Assembly (NCBI RefSeq): GCF_000186245.1
Contig: NC_014935.1
Coordinates: forward strand, 744,001 to 808,000
DNA: 64,000 nucleotides
Direction: 5' to 3'
Source of the DNA: Nitratifractor salsuginis DSM 16511
GTDB lineage: Bacteria > Campylobacterota > Campylobacteria > Campylobacterales > Sulfurovaceae
Part shown: in pieces, positions 26,067 to 34,162 of the stretch
Layout: each line of letters begins with the position of its first letter
Position numbering within the stretch: the first letter of the stretch is position 1
Translations under genes and position numbers: made by a program
The notes under the pieces: generated by a model
The model's database searches: none
Seen by the model: the letters and a program-made list of their open reading frames with translations, nothing else
What the model was told of the DNA's origin: nothing

Positions 26067-26753
26067 CTACTCGGTCGATTTCTCTTTTTTCTTTTTGGAC
26101 TTTCTCGCCGGTTTTTTCAAATCTTCGACAGGGACGAAACGGTACTCGAGGGGGTTGAAATACTCCAGGTTGCCGGAGTGGACGTGGTAGTACCATCCCA
26201 TCACGTGGAGTTCGTGGTTGTGGACCCGCTTTTTGACGGCAGGATAGCTAAGCAGGTGGGTGAGCTGGTCGATGACGTTGAACTTTTCCGTGGCACGGAG
26301 CAGGTCATCCTTGTCGCCGTCACCGATGAGGGCCAGGGCCTGCTCCTTGGCCTCTTCGCCGTAGCGCATCCAGCGCCGGAGGTTGAGCTCTTCGTCACTG
26401 TCGGGGATCTCGTGATAGAGGGCTTCGCAGGCGCCGCAGTGGGTGTGGCCGCAGACGATGATGGTTTCGACATTGAGGTGCACGAGGGCATATTCGATCA
26501 CCGCCGCCGTCGCGCAGTTGTCCCGCTCGGGATCGTAGGGTGGAATGAAGTTGCCGATATTGCGGGTGACGAAGAGATCGCCCGGCTTGGTATAGGTGAT
26601 GAGGTTGGGGACGACACGGGAGTCGCTGCAGCTGATGAAGAGAGTCTTGGGGGCCTGGCCCTTCTCGGCGAGGTCCTTGAAGAGCTGGATGTACTTTTTG
26701 CCGTACTCCTCTTTGAACTTTTTGTGGGAGTGGGCCATAGCGTCCAAAGGCAT
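26067..26753 (-). CDS. beta-class carbonic anhydrase
   Basis: The enzyme interconverts CO2 and bicarbonate, supplying carbon fixation and pH control. The 228-residue protein has the zinc ligands and catalytic dyad of the beta class: CSDSRVVPNLI (Cys, Asp-Arg dyad) near residue 42 and CGHTHCGACEAL (His and Cys ligands) near residue 100. Further family blocks are DLFVTRNIGNFIPP and VIEYALVHL. The C-terminal tail is Lys-rich. It lies 28 bases downstream of the phosphagen kinase and is probably co-transcribed with it. Confidence 0.95.
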   Translation of the reverse strand: MPLDAMAHSHKKFKEEYGKKYIQLFKDLAEKGQAPKTLFISCSDSRVVPNLITYTKPGDLFVTRNIGNFIPPYDPERDNCATAAVIEYALVHLNVETIIVCGHTHCGACEALYHEIPDSDEELNLRRWMRYGEEAKEQALALIGDGDKDDLLRATEKFNVIDQLTHLLSYPAVKKRVHNHELHVMGWYYHVHSGNLEYFNPLEYRFVPVEDLKKPARKSKKKKEKSTE

Positions 26754-26781
26754 GATGAACTCCTTTCGCGGTGGGTTGAGC

Positions 26782-27816
26782 TTAGAGGGAAGCCTCGGCT
26801 TCGATCAGTTCGACGACCCCGTCGTGCATCTCCTGCACCGCCTCCACTTCGGTGATGCCCAGGCGGCGGCGGTTGCTGATATCGTAGATGCCCCCTTCGC
26901 TCTCGCTGTGTTCACCGTGGATGCCGCGGATCTGCAGATGATGCCGGTCGGTGATCGCCTTGAAGCGCTCCATATCCCGGGCGAGTTTGGGCAGCCGGAT
27001 ATGGACACTGGCACGCATTGCCGTGCCGAGGTTGGTGGGGCAACTGGTGATGTAGCCCAGGTGCTCGTCAAAAGCGAAGGTGAGCTGCTTTTCGAGGGCT
27101 GCCACGGCGCGGGAGAGGCGGGCGAAGACCGCTTCGATGTCCCCGCCGGGCTGCATGGAGATGATGCGCAGCTGATCCTCTTCGTTGACCCAGACGAGGA
27201 AGGTCTTGTCCCGGTTGTGGTAGATGCCTCTGCCTTCGGGCCAGTCGCGGTTGAGGCCGGCGGCTTCGAGGAAGCGATCCCCCTCTTTGAAGAGGAAGTG
27301 GTCTTCGATGAGTTGCTGCTGCACCTCTTTGCTCATCCCCAGCAGGGGATAGTATTCGCCCGCCAGGTCCCCCTCGAGGGCTTTGAGGGCGTCGGAGATC
27401 ATACACTCGGCGATCAGGCGCTCCCTCCGCGCGATGTTGGGCCCCAGGGGAAAACAGTGGAGATTGCGGCCTACGCGGATGCGGGTGGAGAGGATGTAGT
27501 TCCCCTCCGGGTCGGGATTGGGGGCTTTGAGATGCTCGGGGTTCATGTCGCTGAGGTGCTTTTGCCCCTTTGTAAAGCCGTGGTACTCTTCGATGATCGG
27601 GTCGAAGAGGGGGGCGAAGAGTTCGTAGGACTCCTCGTCGCCTGCATAGACGCCGATGCTGCTGTCGGGGTTGATGACGCCGGAGTTGATCGCCTGCCGC
27701 AGGGTAAAACCGTAGCGGGTCTTTTTGTCTTTGAGCGTTTCGAAGAGTTCGGGGGTGAGGTATTTGCAGAGCAGTGATTTGCAATCGTTCGGAAAACGGG
27801 GATAGTCGTTGGTCAT
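26782..27816 (-). CDS. ATP:guanido phosphotransferase (arginine-kinase-like phosphagen kinase)
   Basis: Phosphagen kinases reversibly phosphorylate a guanidino substrate with ATP to buffer cellular energy. The 344-residue protein is a full-length homologue, with both the N-terminal helical domain (FTLRQAINSGVINPDSSIGVYAGDEESYELF) and the catalytic domain. Key elements are STRIRVGRNL (nucleotide-binding arginines, near residue 110), NEEDQLRIISM (catalytic Glu, near 211), the signature CPTNLGT with the reactive cysteine at about residue 259, and GIYDISNRRRLGITE near 320. It is not McsB, which lacks the N-terminal domain. Such kinases are rare in bacteria but known in a few marine groups. Arginine is the likely substrate by similarity; not proven. 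Confidence 0.93.
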   Translation of the reverse strand: MTNDYPRFPNDCKSLLCKYLTPELFETLKDKKTRYGFTLRQAINSGVINPDSSIGVYAGDEESYELFAPLFDPIIEEYHGFTKGQKHLSDMNPEHLKAPNPDPEGNYILSTRIRVGRNLHCFPLGPNIARRERLIAECMISDALKALEGDLAGEYYPLLGMSKEVQQQLIEDHFLFKEGDRFLEAAGLNRDWPEGRGIYHNRDKTFLVWVNEEDQLRIISMQPGGDIEAVFARLSRAVAALEKQLTFAFDEHLGYITSCPTNLGTAMRASVHIRLPKLARDMERFKAITDRHHLQIRGIHGEHSESEGGIYDISNRRRLGITEVEAVQEMHDGVVELIEAEASL

Positions 27817-27888
27817 AAGACCCTTTCATACATTATATTACTTCCCCCAATGATACTCCAAAAAAGAAGCTTTGGGAAGGGATTATTC

Positions 27889-28872
27889 TCACAAATTCAA
27901 GACCTTTTTGTAGTTGCTCCAGAGGGGGTGGTCCTCGGGGAAATACTCCAGCAGCGTTTCGACGTATCGGTCGAAGGGGTTGGCGATGCGGGAGAGCTCC
28001 AGGCGCCGCCGCCAGGGGAGGTCGTGGGTATTGAGAAGCGTGGTGTAGGGAACGGGAAAATCGGTGCCGAAGAGGAGCTTGCGGTGGATTCGGGTCTGCC
28101 TGGCCAGGTGGGGCAGGGCCCGGGCGCGGACGGGGGTGAGGATGGCGGAGAGGTCGGCGTAGAGGGTGTCGTGCTCTTCGAGCATCTCCAGGAGCCGTCG
28201 GTAGTGGGCGCCGAAGTGCCTGGGATCCCGGGAGAGGGCACGGATCGGATGCCGGGGGGAGTACTCCAGGCCCATATGGGCGGCGATGACGGTGACTCCG
28301 CAGCTCAGGGGCTGTTCCAGCATCTCCAGGCTTTCGCACTCTTTGTAGGAATGCACGCTGCTCTCGCTGCCGATATGGATGATGAGGGGGAGATCCAGTT
28401 CGCGCAGTTTGCGGAAAAAGGGGGCGAAACGCTTTTGGCGCAGATCGACGTTCCAGTAGTTTTGCAAAAATTTCACCCCCCGGAACCCCCTGGCGGCCCA
28501 ATGCTCCACCCGGGTGAGGGCATCGGGGCGCAGGGGATTGACCGACATAAAGGGAATGATAAGCTCGGGGGCGCGGCGGTAGAGGGTATCGACCGCTTCG
28601 TTGCCGGCGCAAACGGTGGGGTCCCGGTGCAGCTCCCGGCCCGCTTCGTCCACCCGCGCATCCACGCCGAAGATGACGGCACGCTCCAGGTAGCGCGATT
28701 CCCGAAGCCGATTCACTACCGTATCGCAGTAGGCGGCATAGGGATCGGCCAGGAGTCTGTCGGCATCGGCCCCCAGCTTCCCGGCGAAGAAGCGGATCGC
28801 CAGACGGTCGTAAAAGCGGTTGAACCGCACCTGGGGGTTGAGCAGATGCATATGGATATCGACGGTGGTCAT
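27889..28872 (-). CDS. amidohydrolase-related metal-dependent hydrolase
   Basis: The 327-residue protein has the TIM-barrel amidohydrolase-2 pattern: an N-terminal DIHMHL metal-binding motif (residues 5-10), a lysine-containing FRGVKFLQ strand near residue 140, IIHIGSES, VIAAHMG near 203 and the metal-binding Asp in LLFGTDFPVPY near 280. These enzymes hydrolyse or decarboxylate ring or amide substrates, but the substrate cannot be inferred. Its ATG overlaps the stop of the DUF2339 gene upstream, so both are translated from one mRNA. Confidence 0.8.
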   Translation of the reverse strand: MTTVDIHMHLLNPQVRFNRFYDRLAIRFFAGKLGADADRLLADPYAAYCDTVVNRLRESRYLERAVIFGVDARVDEAGRELHRDPTVCAGNEAVDTLYRRAPELIIPFMSVNPLRPDALTRVEHWAARGFRGVKFLQNYWNVDLRQKRFAPFFRKLRELDLPLIIHIGSESSVHSYKECESLEMLEQPLSCGVTVIAAHMGLEYSPRHPIRALSRDPRHFGAHYRRLLEMLEEHDTLYADLSAILTPVRARALPHLARQTRIHRKLLFGTDFPVPYTTLLNTHDLPWRRRLELSRIANPFDRYVETLLEYFPEDHPLWSNYKKVLNL

Positions 28873-31502
28873 TTCCGGCCCCCTCTCTCTTCTTCGGAGT
28901 GCAAACTATCGGGAGCTTCAGGTTCTCGTATTTGCTCGTCGTCGCTGTGGGAGGGTGGGAGGGGGACCCGGTAGCCCAGAAGGAGCAGTACCGTGCCCAC
29001 CCCGATGAAGGAGACGATACGCGCCAGGGTTCCGGTGCTGGATAGGTCGATGAGGAAGAGCTTGAGTACGACGGCGACCAGTAATCCGAAGCCGACGAAC
29101 CAGAGCAGACGGTTGTGACGCTTCTTGGCCGCAAGGACCAGGGCAAAGGCGATCAGCGTATAGATCAGGCTCACCCCGCTTTGGAAGATGGGGCTCAGCC
29201 CAAGATCGAAAAGGGTCCACGGAATATCGAACAGCCGTGAGGCGGCCCGGGACCAGAGCATAGCGGGCAGGGGAAGTAGGACCAAGCCGTAGAGGGTTTG
29301 CAGCGCCGGCTGTGTTCGCGGGGAGAGCTGGGGTGAAATCCGGCGAATCCAGAGGCCCAGAAGCAGGGCCGCGGCGAGTTGGGTGAGGTCCAGGGGATTC
29401 AGCAGCGGGATCTGCGGCCCCCAAAATCCGCGGAACATCCCCAGATAGAGCATCAGCTCCGCGACGAAGAGCGCCGGGATCGCGGCCCCCTCGAGGCGAT
29501 AGTCTGTTTGGAACGGGGCGAAACGGCGGGGGAGGGGCACAAGGAAGGCGGCGGCGAATCCCGCCATAAGCGCCAGGGTCATCGCCAGCCATTTCCCTTC
29601 GGGGGCCGGGATCAGCCTCTCCCCCCAGTATCCCGCCTCGAGGGTCACTAGCCCCAGGGTACTCTCAAACCAGAGCAGGTGGAGCCACCGGGCGCTCTCC
29701 CAGTGATCCTGATAGCGCCAGAGCAGTCGATAACCCCAGGCGAGCAGGGCGAGATAGAGGAGCCAGCCGTATTGGGCGAAGGGATGAAAGAGTCTCTGAC
29801 CCTCGATCAGGTCCCAGAAGAAGCCGAGTAGCGCAAGCGGGCCGTAGAGGGCCTGGGCCCGGAGGAGACGCGGCCACCGGAGGCGAAAATGGAGCAGTTC
29901 GAGGACGAGGGAGCCCAGAAGCAGGCTCAGGGGCAGGATGTGGCGGGGGAGGACACCCAGATCCCGCAGCGGGGTGTAGAGTGAGAGAATCCAGACCAGC
30001 ACAGCCAGGGCGAAATAGAATGCGGCGGAGCCTCTAAAGAAGGAGACGACGGCAGCGGGACGATCAAGAGCCCAGGCCGCCGCGAGGTAGGAGGCGACGA
30101 TCGCCAGACGGCCGGCAAGGGCGTGGGTGGGGCTTGTGCAGCCGTGGAGGCAAAGGAGTACGAGGGCCGCCAGAAGCAGAGCGTGCCCCGCGAACTCCCA
30201 GAGCCTGAGCGGAGTTTTCGTCCCGGCACGGTAGAGCAGGACCGCCCCTTCCAGGGCCCAGATGGCCGCCGTGCTCTCTTCCCCGAAATAGAGAGGGACC
30301 GCCAGGGTCAGAAAAATCAGTCCCAAAGCCCCGTAGGCCCGGGAGAGTTTTCGACCGTAGGCGCGGCGATGCAGCCAAAGCGCCAGGAGCAGATAGAGGA
30401 TGCCCAGTATCACCGAGGTGGCGAGATCGCCGTGTTCTATATTTTGCACCAGGCGCAGTTGTTGGGGCAGGGCCAGCAGAGGAAGGCCGAAGACCACCGC
30501 GGCGTTGAAGGGGAGTCTCCTGTGCAGCCTGTGGCCCGTGCGGGCTTCGAGGATCGGCAGCGCCAGGTAGAGCAGGTAGAAATAGATCCAGAAGGGTTCG
30601 ATGACCGCGAAGGATTCAGGCCGATAGTTCAGGACGCCCCAGAGGGTGGCGATGAGGTAGGTGAAGAGAAAGCCCGCCAGATTGAGCAGGGGCCAGGCGC
30701 GCCGCAGGGCGAGCAGCCCGATCCCGAGATCGAGGAGGGCGTAGTATCCGAAAAAGAGTGTCACATCGCCGTGGCGCGTATCAGTCAGGATCGGCACCAG
30801 AAATCCCCCCGCTTCCGCAAAAAGCGCCAGGGGTTGTGCATCCTGCCGCAGGGCCAGCCAAACCGTAGCCGCAACGGCGATCAGCATCGCGGCGAAGGTC
30901 TCGGCCGGGGTCAGAATCCCGTAAAACTTCTGGGCGGCAAAGAGGCTCAGATAGACGGTGGCGGCTCCCACCCCCTGGAGGATCATACCGTAGGCACCCG
31001 GGCGGCGGCGCAGCCTCCAGCCCAGAGCACCGATCCCCAGGCCGACGGCGATGAGGCCGGCTACCTTCATCTCCGGGCTCAGATGGGTGTGGGCCGCGGC
31101 ATATTTGGCCAGAAAGGCCAGCCCGAAAAAGAGGACCACCCCGCCCAGGCGCACCAGGATGTTCCCGCCGAAGAGCCGTCGCGATATTTCGTGGAAAAGG
31201 CCGGAGGCTTGGGGGGAAGCGGCCGGCCTCTCCCCCGCTGCTTTTTCGATCCGTTCTGCCGGGGCTTCCAAGGATCGGAAGTCGGTATCGCTCGTATCGG
31301 GTGGAAGATGCGACGTTTCAATGGTCACATCCCTGACGGCAACGGGGGCGGCTACAGCAGGCTCCGCCGTCCGGGTGCAGCTTTCATCCTGCGGCTCTTC
31401 GTATGAGAGCTCCTTCATTTTCTCTTCGAGCCTCTTCACTCTGGACTGAAGTGTCAGGATCCACAGAGCAAGAAGTATCAGCAGCAAAAGGGTGAATTCC
31501 AT
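28869..31502 (-). CDS. DUF2339 multi-spanning membrane protein
   Basis: The 877-residue protein begins with a hydrophobic segment (TLLLLILLALWILTL) and a coiled-coil and low-complexity part (residues 20-95). Then come more than twenty predicted membrane helices, the overall plan of DUF2339. The N-terminal GNILVRLGGVVLFFGLAFLAKYA block is typical. Function is unknown; a role in envelope assembly or transport is often proposed. A strong promoter with a palindrome and a leader hairpin precede it (31521-31586). Confidence 0.88.
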   Translation of the reverse strand: MEFTLLLLILLALWILTLQSRVKRLEEKMKELSYEEPQDESCTRTAEPAVAAPVAVRDVTIETSHLPPDTSDTDFRSLEAPAERIEKAAGERPAASPQASGLFHEISRRLFGGNILVRLGGVVLFFGLAFLAKYAAAHTHLSPEMKVAGLIAVGLGIGALGWRLRRRPGAYGMILQGVGAATVYLSLFAAQKFYGILTPAETFAAMLIAVAATVWLALRQDAQPLALFAEAGGFLVPILTDTRHGDVTLFFGYYALLDLGIGLLALRRAWPLLNLAGFLFTYLIATLWGVLNYRPESFAVIEPFWIYFYLLYLALPILEARTGHRLHRRLPFNAAVVFGLPLLALPQQLRLVQNIEHGDLATSVILGILYLLLALWLHRRAYGRKLSRAYGALGLIFLTLAVPLYFGEESTAAIWALEGAVLLYRAGTKTPLRLWEFAGHALLLAALVLLCLHGCTSPTHALAGRLAIVASYLAAAWALDRPAAVVSFFRGSAAFYFALAVLVWILSLYTPLRDLGVLPRHILPLSLLLGSLVLELLHFRLRWPRLLRAQALYGPLALLGFFWDLIEGQRLFHPFAQYGWLLYLALLAWGYRLLWRYQDHWESARWLHLLWFESTLGLVTLEAGYWGERLIPAPEGKWLAMTLALMAGFAAAFLVPLPRRFAPFQTDYRLEGAAIPALFVAELMLYLGMFRGFWGPQIPLLNPLDLTQLAAALLLGLWIRRISPQLSPRTQPALQTLYGLVLLPLPAMLWSRAASRLFDIPWTLFDLGLSPIFQSGVSLIYTLIAFALVLAAKKRHNRLLWFVGFGLLVAVVLKLFLIDLSSTGTLARIVSFIGVGTVLLLLGYRVPLPPSHSDDEQIREPEAPDSLHSEEERGGRK

Positions 31503-31520
31503 AGCCTCTCCTTTTTATTC

Positions 31521-31535
31521 CCGGGTTTTACCCGG
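31521..31535 (-). other. hairpin in the leader of the DUF2339 mRNA
   Basis: CCGGGT-TTT-ACCCGG forms a perfect 6-bp stem with a 3-base loop. It lies between the -10 box and the Shine-Dalgarno AAGGAG, so it would sit near the 5' end of the transcript. Confidence 0.5.
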
Positions 31536-31545
31536 ATACGACACC

Positions 31546-31586
31546 ATTTTAGAATAAATAGCATAAAGCGTCAAGTAATACTTTAC
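31546..31586 (-). promoter_or_regulatory. sigma70 promoter and 17-bp palindrome of the DUF2339 operon
   Basis: On the minus strand TTGACG (31569-31574) and TAAAAT (31546-31551) are separated by 17 bases. A palindrome, GTAAAGTATTACTTGAC on the minus strand (31570-31586), overlaps the -35 box. The same palindrome overlaps the -35 box of the MerR gene at 42249-42265. Confidence 0.6.
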
Positions 31587-31706
31587 AGTATGGAAAAACA
31601 ATGCGAGATGAACGATAAAATGGGGATGCTTCGATTTAGATCATTTTGTTAGTCTGTCTTTTGAGGGGCGTTTTTCTTAAAAAGCCGGTCCGGAGGAGTC
31701 TTAGGC

Positions 31707-31712
31707 TATAAT
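31707..31712 (+). promoter_or_regulatory. -10 box of tRNA-Ser
   Basis: TATAAT lies 17 bases before the first base of tRNA-Ser. Confidence 0.5.
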
Positions 31713-31728
31713 GTCATCGTTTTTCTTC

Positions 31729-31819
31729 GGAGAGATGGCAGAGTGGTCGAATGCGGCGGCTTCGAAAGCCGTTGTCCGGGCTTCCCGGACCGGGGGTTCG
31801 AATCCCCCTCTCTCCGCCA
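31729..31819 (+). tRNA. tRNA-Ser (anticodon CGA)
   Basis: The sequence folds as a class II tRNA: acceptor GGAGAGA/TCTCTCC, anticodon stem GCGGC/GCCGT with loop TTCGAAA, long variable arm (TGTCCGGGCTTCCCGGACC) and T-arm GGGGGTTCGAATCCCCC. CCA is encoded (31817-31819). Its 3' end is repeated at 36139, marking an integration site. Confidence 0.95.
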
Positions 31820-31828
31820 CCCAACTTT
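31793..31828 (+). repeat. left 36-bp direct repeat (att-like) in tRNA-Ser
   Basis: It starts GGGGTTCGAATCCCCC and ends CACCCAACTTT; identical to 36139-36174. Confidence 0.85.
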
Positions 31829-31875
31829 GTATCAACTATATTGACGGCTTCGAAATCTTCTCGCTAAAATCAGCT

Positions 31876-32508
31876 ATGTCTATGAATAAAAAACTATTTC
31901 TACTCATGATCTGGGGGATCGCCTTCGGCTATATGGAAGCGGCTGTGGTGGTTTACCTGCGGGCGCTCTACTATCCCGAGGGCTTCACTTTTCCCCTCAA
32001 ACTCATCAGCGGAACTATTATGTGGACCGAGATCGGCCGGGAGGCGGCGACTTTGGTGCTGATGGCGGTGACGGTGATGTTGGCCTATGATCGTTTCCAG
32101 AGCCGTTTCGCGGCTTTTGCGGTGCTCTTTGGAGTCTGGGATATCTTCTACTATCTCTTTCTTTGGCTCATCCTGGGCTGGCCCGAGAGTCCAAAGACCT
32201 GGGATCTGCTTTTTCTCATCCCCTTACCCTGGGTCGGGCCGGTTTGGGCGCCGGTGCTGGTTTCGCTCGGATTGATCGGTGTGGGAAGTGCCGTTCTGAC
32301 GCTCAATGCCCGCAGGCGCTATCCCCATTTCAGCAAAGGTTTTGTAGTGACGGAAACAGTGGCGGGGTTGATGATCGTTGCCTCGTTCCTGCTCTCGGGA
32401 CGCAATATTGCTGTGACTGGAATGCCCGAACCCTTTCTCTGGCCGCTGTTTCTGGCGGGTTTTTTGTTGGGGGTTGGGGCTTTTTTCTATAGCATCAGGA
32501 AGAGATAG
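31876..32508 (+). CDS. polytopic membrane protein, intact copy 1
   Basis: The 210-residue protein has about six hydrophobic helices (for example LFLLMIWGIAFGYMEAAVVVY, AAFAVLFGVWDIFYYLFLWLILGW, LVSLGLIGVGSAVLTL). I do not recognise its family. The frame is open back through the tRNA, but the ATG at 31876 is the first plausible start; a second ATG lies two codons later. A second, broken copy is at 36225-38069. The last 289 bases of similarity (32196-32484) are identical between copies, whereas the preceding 245 bases differ at about 16 positions. The C-terminal residues (FFYSIRKR) differ from those of copy 2 (FHLALMKR). Confidence 0.75.
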   Translation: MSMNKKLFLLMIWGIAFGYMEAAVVVYLRALYYPEGFTFPLKLISGTIMWTEIGREAATLVLMAVTVMLAYDRFQSRFAAFAVLFGVWDIFYYLFLWLILGWPESPKTWDLLFLIPLPWVGPVWAPVLVSLGLIGVGSAVLTLNARRRYPHFSKGFVVTETVAGLMIVASFLLSGRNIAVTGMPEPFLWPLFLAGFLLGVGAFFYSIRKR

Positions 32509-32559
32509 TGATTCGGCATAGTAGATCTCGGTATGCTTGAGTCCCTGCGGTTTCCATCC

Positions 32560-34000
32560 GGCTGCGCAAACAATAATAGGGGCAGTCTGTTTTCAAAAGG
32601 CGCGTCGGAGATATTGACCTATGAAGCGGACGAGAAATAGACAGGTAAAGTTCGAAACAGACACCGTCGCACATAAACCTAAGCTCTTTTTGCATGAAAG
32701 CTCTCAAGAGGGCGATGATCTGGATCAGATCGGTATTCTCCTTGACACAGGTATCGATTTGTATGAGTTTTGTCAGAATCTCAAGAAAGCGCTGCATGGA
32801 GATGGCCAATACCTCAAATTCGCATTTGTAGATTCCTGAAGAGTTCTCCCAGTGTTTGGGGTTCGTGCTGAAGTCGATTGATGGTGGTGACCAGATTGTA
32901 GGTGAATAGGTGAATATGGAGAGTCTTATCCGGGCAATGAGCGCTTCATAAAGTCGGTTTTTCCTCCTTGCCCAGACCGAAATGTTCCCTGAGGTCTTTG
33001 TACCCCTGTTCGATATTCCACCGTTTTTTGTAGGTCTCGATCATCGCTTTGCCTGAAAGCGATGATCGGCACTGATGAAGATGATAAGCTCTTTGCCCGT
33101 ATGCAGGAAAAGGAGTTTGACTCTGCCAAGTAACTGATGTTCGGCGATCACGGTAGTAAATCTTTCTATGGGTACCGTAATGTTTACGGTGGTTGTTTTT
33201 ATGATGATGTAAAGAGCCTGAAGCGATTTGTATTTACTCTTGAAATGCCAGAGGCGGTTAGTGTTGGCAATCCGGGCAATGACAGGTAAACTCATTGCAT
33301 TGGCCTGATGAATGAAATCGGGTTTGGCATACCAACTGTCAATAAGTAGATAATCTGCCACAATCCCGGCATACAAAGCATGTTCCAGTATTTCGAGCGC
33401 AAGAAGATTTTTATCCCTGAGCCCCTCTTTGCATCGTTTGAATGCATTGCTGCGGTGGTGGAGACTTTGTGAAAAATCGGCCAGTTTCTTGTGACGGCTT
33501 GTATTGAGTCGCAAGGCGAAGTCTAACTGGAAAGTGGAATGGCTGTCGGCATAATTGAGCGAAACATTATTGAGGCTGCTAATGAGACGATGCTCCTTAT
33601 TGCTCCAAAGATACCGGCAGCCTCCCTCGATCTGTTTACCGCGTTTGGGTTCAACCGTATCGTCGATGATCAGTAGACGCTGCTCCCCTCTACGATGTAA
33701 GGGATCTATCTTTGCAATGAGCATCACGGCACTCAGCAATAACAGTTTGCGCCAGTTAAAACGGTGCTTCTTAAGAAAACGGTAGTAGATATCCTTTCCA
33801 AAGGCATTCCCAGGCTTTATTTGATGAAAGAGGATTGGCGTTTATGCTAAAGAAGCATATAGACAAAATGCAACAGCACCCAATAGGGAGCAAAGCCGAC
33901 AGAACGCTTGGTGAAGTTTGCCTGTCTGAGCACTGAAGAGATACCTATCTCACACAGCAGGGAAGAATCAGGTTTGTTAGTACGCCTCTTAACGCAGATT
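32560..34000 (-). pseudogene. decayed IS4-type transposase
   Basis: On the minus strand the remnants of a DDE transposase can be followed from about 34000 to 32560 through several frames. They are CEIGISSVLRQANFTKRS, GKDIYYRFLKKHRFNWRKLL, LLIIDDTVEPKRGKQIEGG (first Asp), YLLIDSWYAKPDFI (second Asp) and the Y-x-x-R-W-x-I-E motif in ETYKKRWNIEQGYKDLREHFGLG. The C-terminal parts follow (TYNLVTTINRLQHEPQTLGELFRNLQ; ISMQRFLEIL). The longest intact stretch is 33041-33739. At least four frameshifts or stops interrupt it, so it cannot act. No clear terminal inverted repeats were found. Confidence 0.75.
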
Positions 34001-34162
34001 CGATATACTTCTCAAGCTCCAAAAATTGGTCCTTTTCGCAATGTGTGTGGTTACAAAGTGTCTTTTTATGGGCTTTCTCTGATGGATTTATCTCTGAAAT
34101 CTATGTGAGAAAGTTGAGTTTATGTAGATAAACTGATGTAAAAATAATAAGGAGATTTTATA

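Noticed and set aside
31711-31875. N-terminal extension of the membrane-protein frame through tRNA-Ser
   Set aside because: The frame is open by chance across the tRNA; the ATG at 31876 after the tRNA is the sensible start, and copy 2 has the same start.
33908-34108. 66-codon plus-strand frame before the PD-(D/E)XK gene
   Set aside because: It is antisense to the N-terminal remains of the IS4-type transposase and shows no family similarity.
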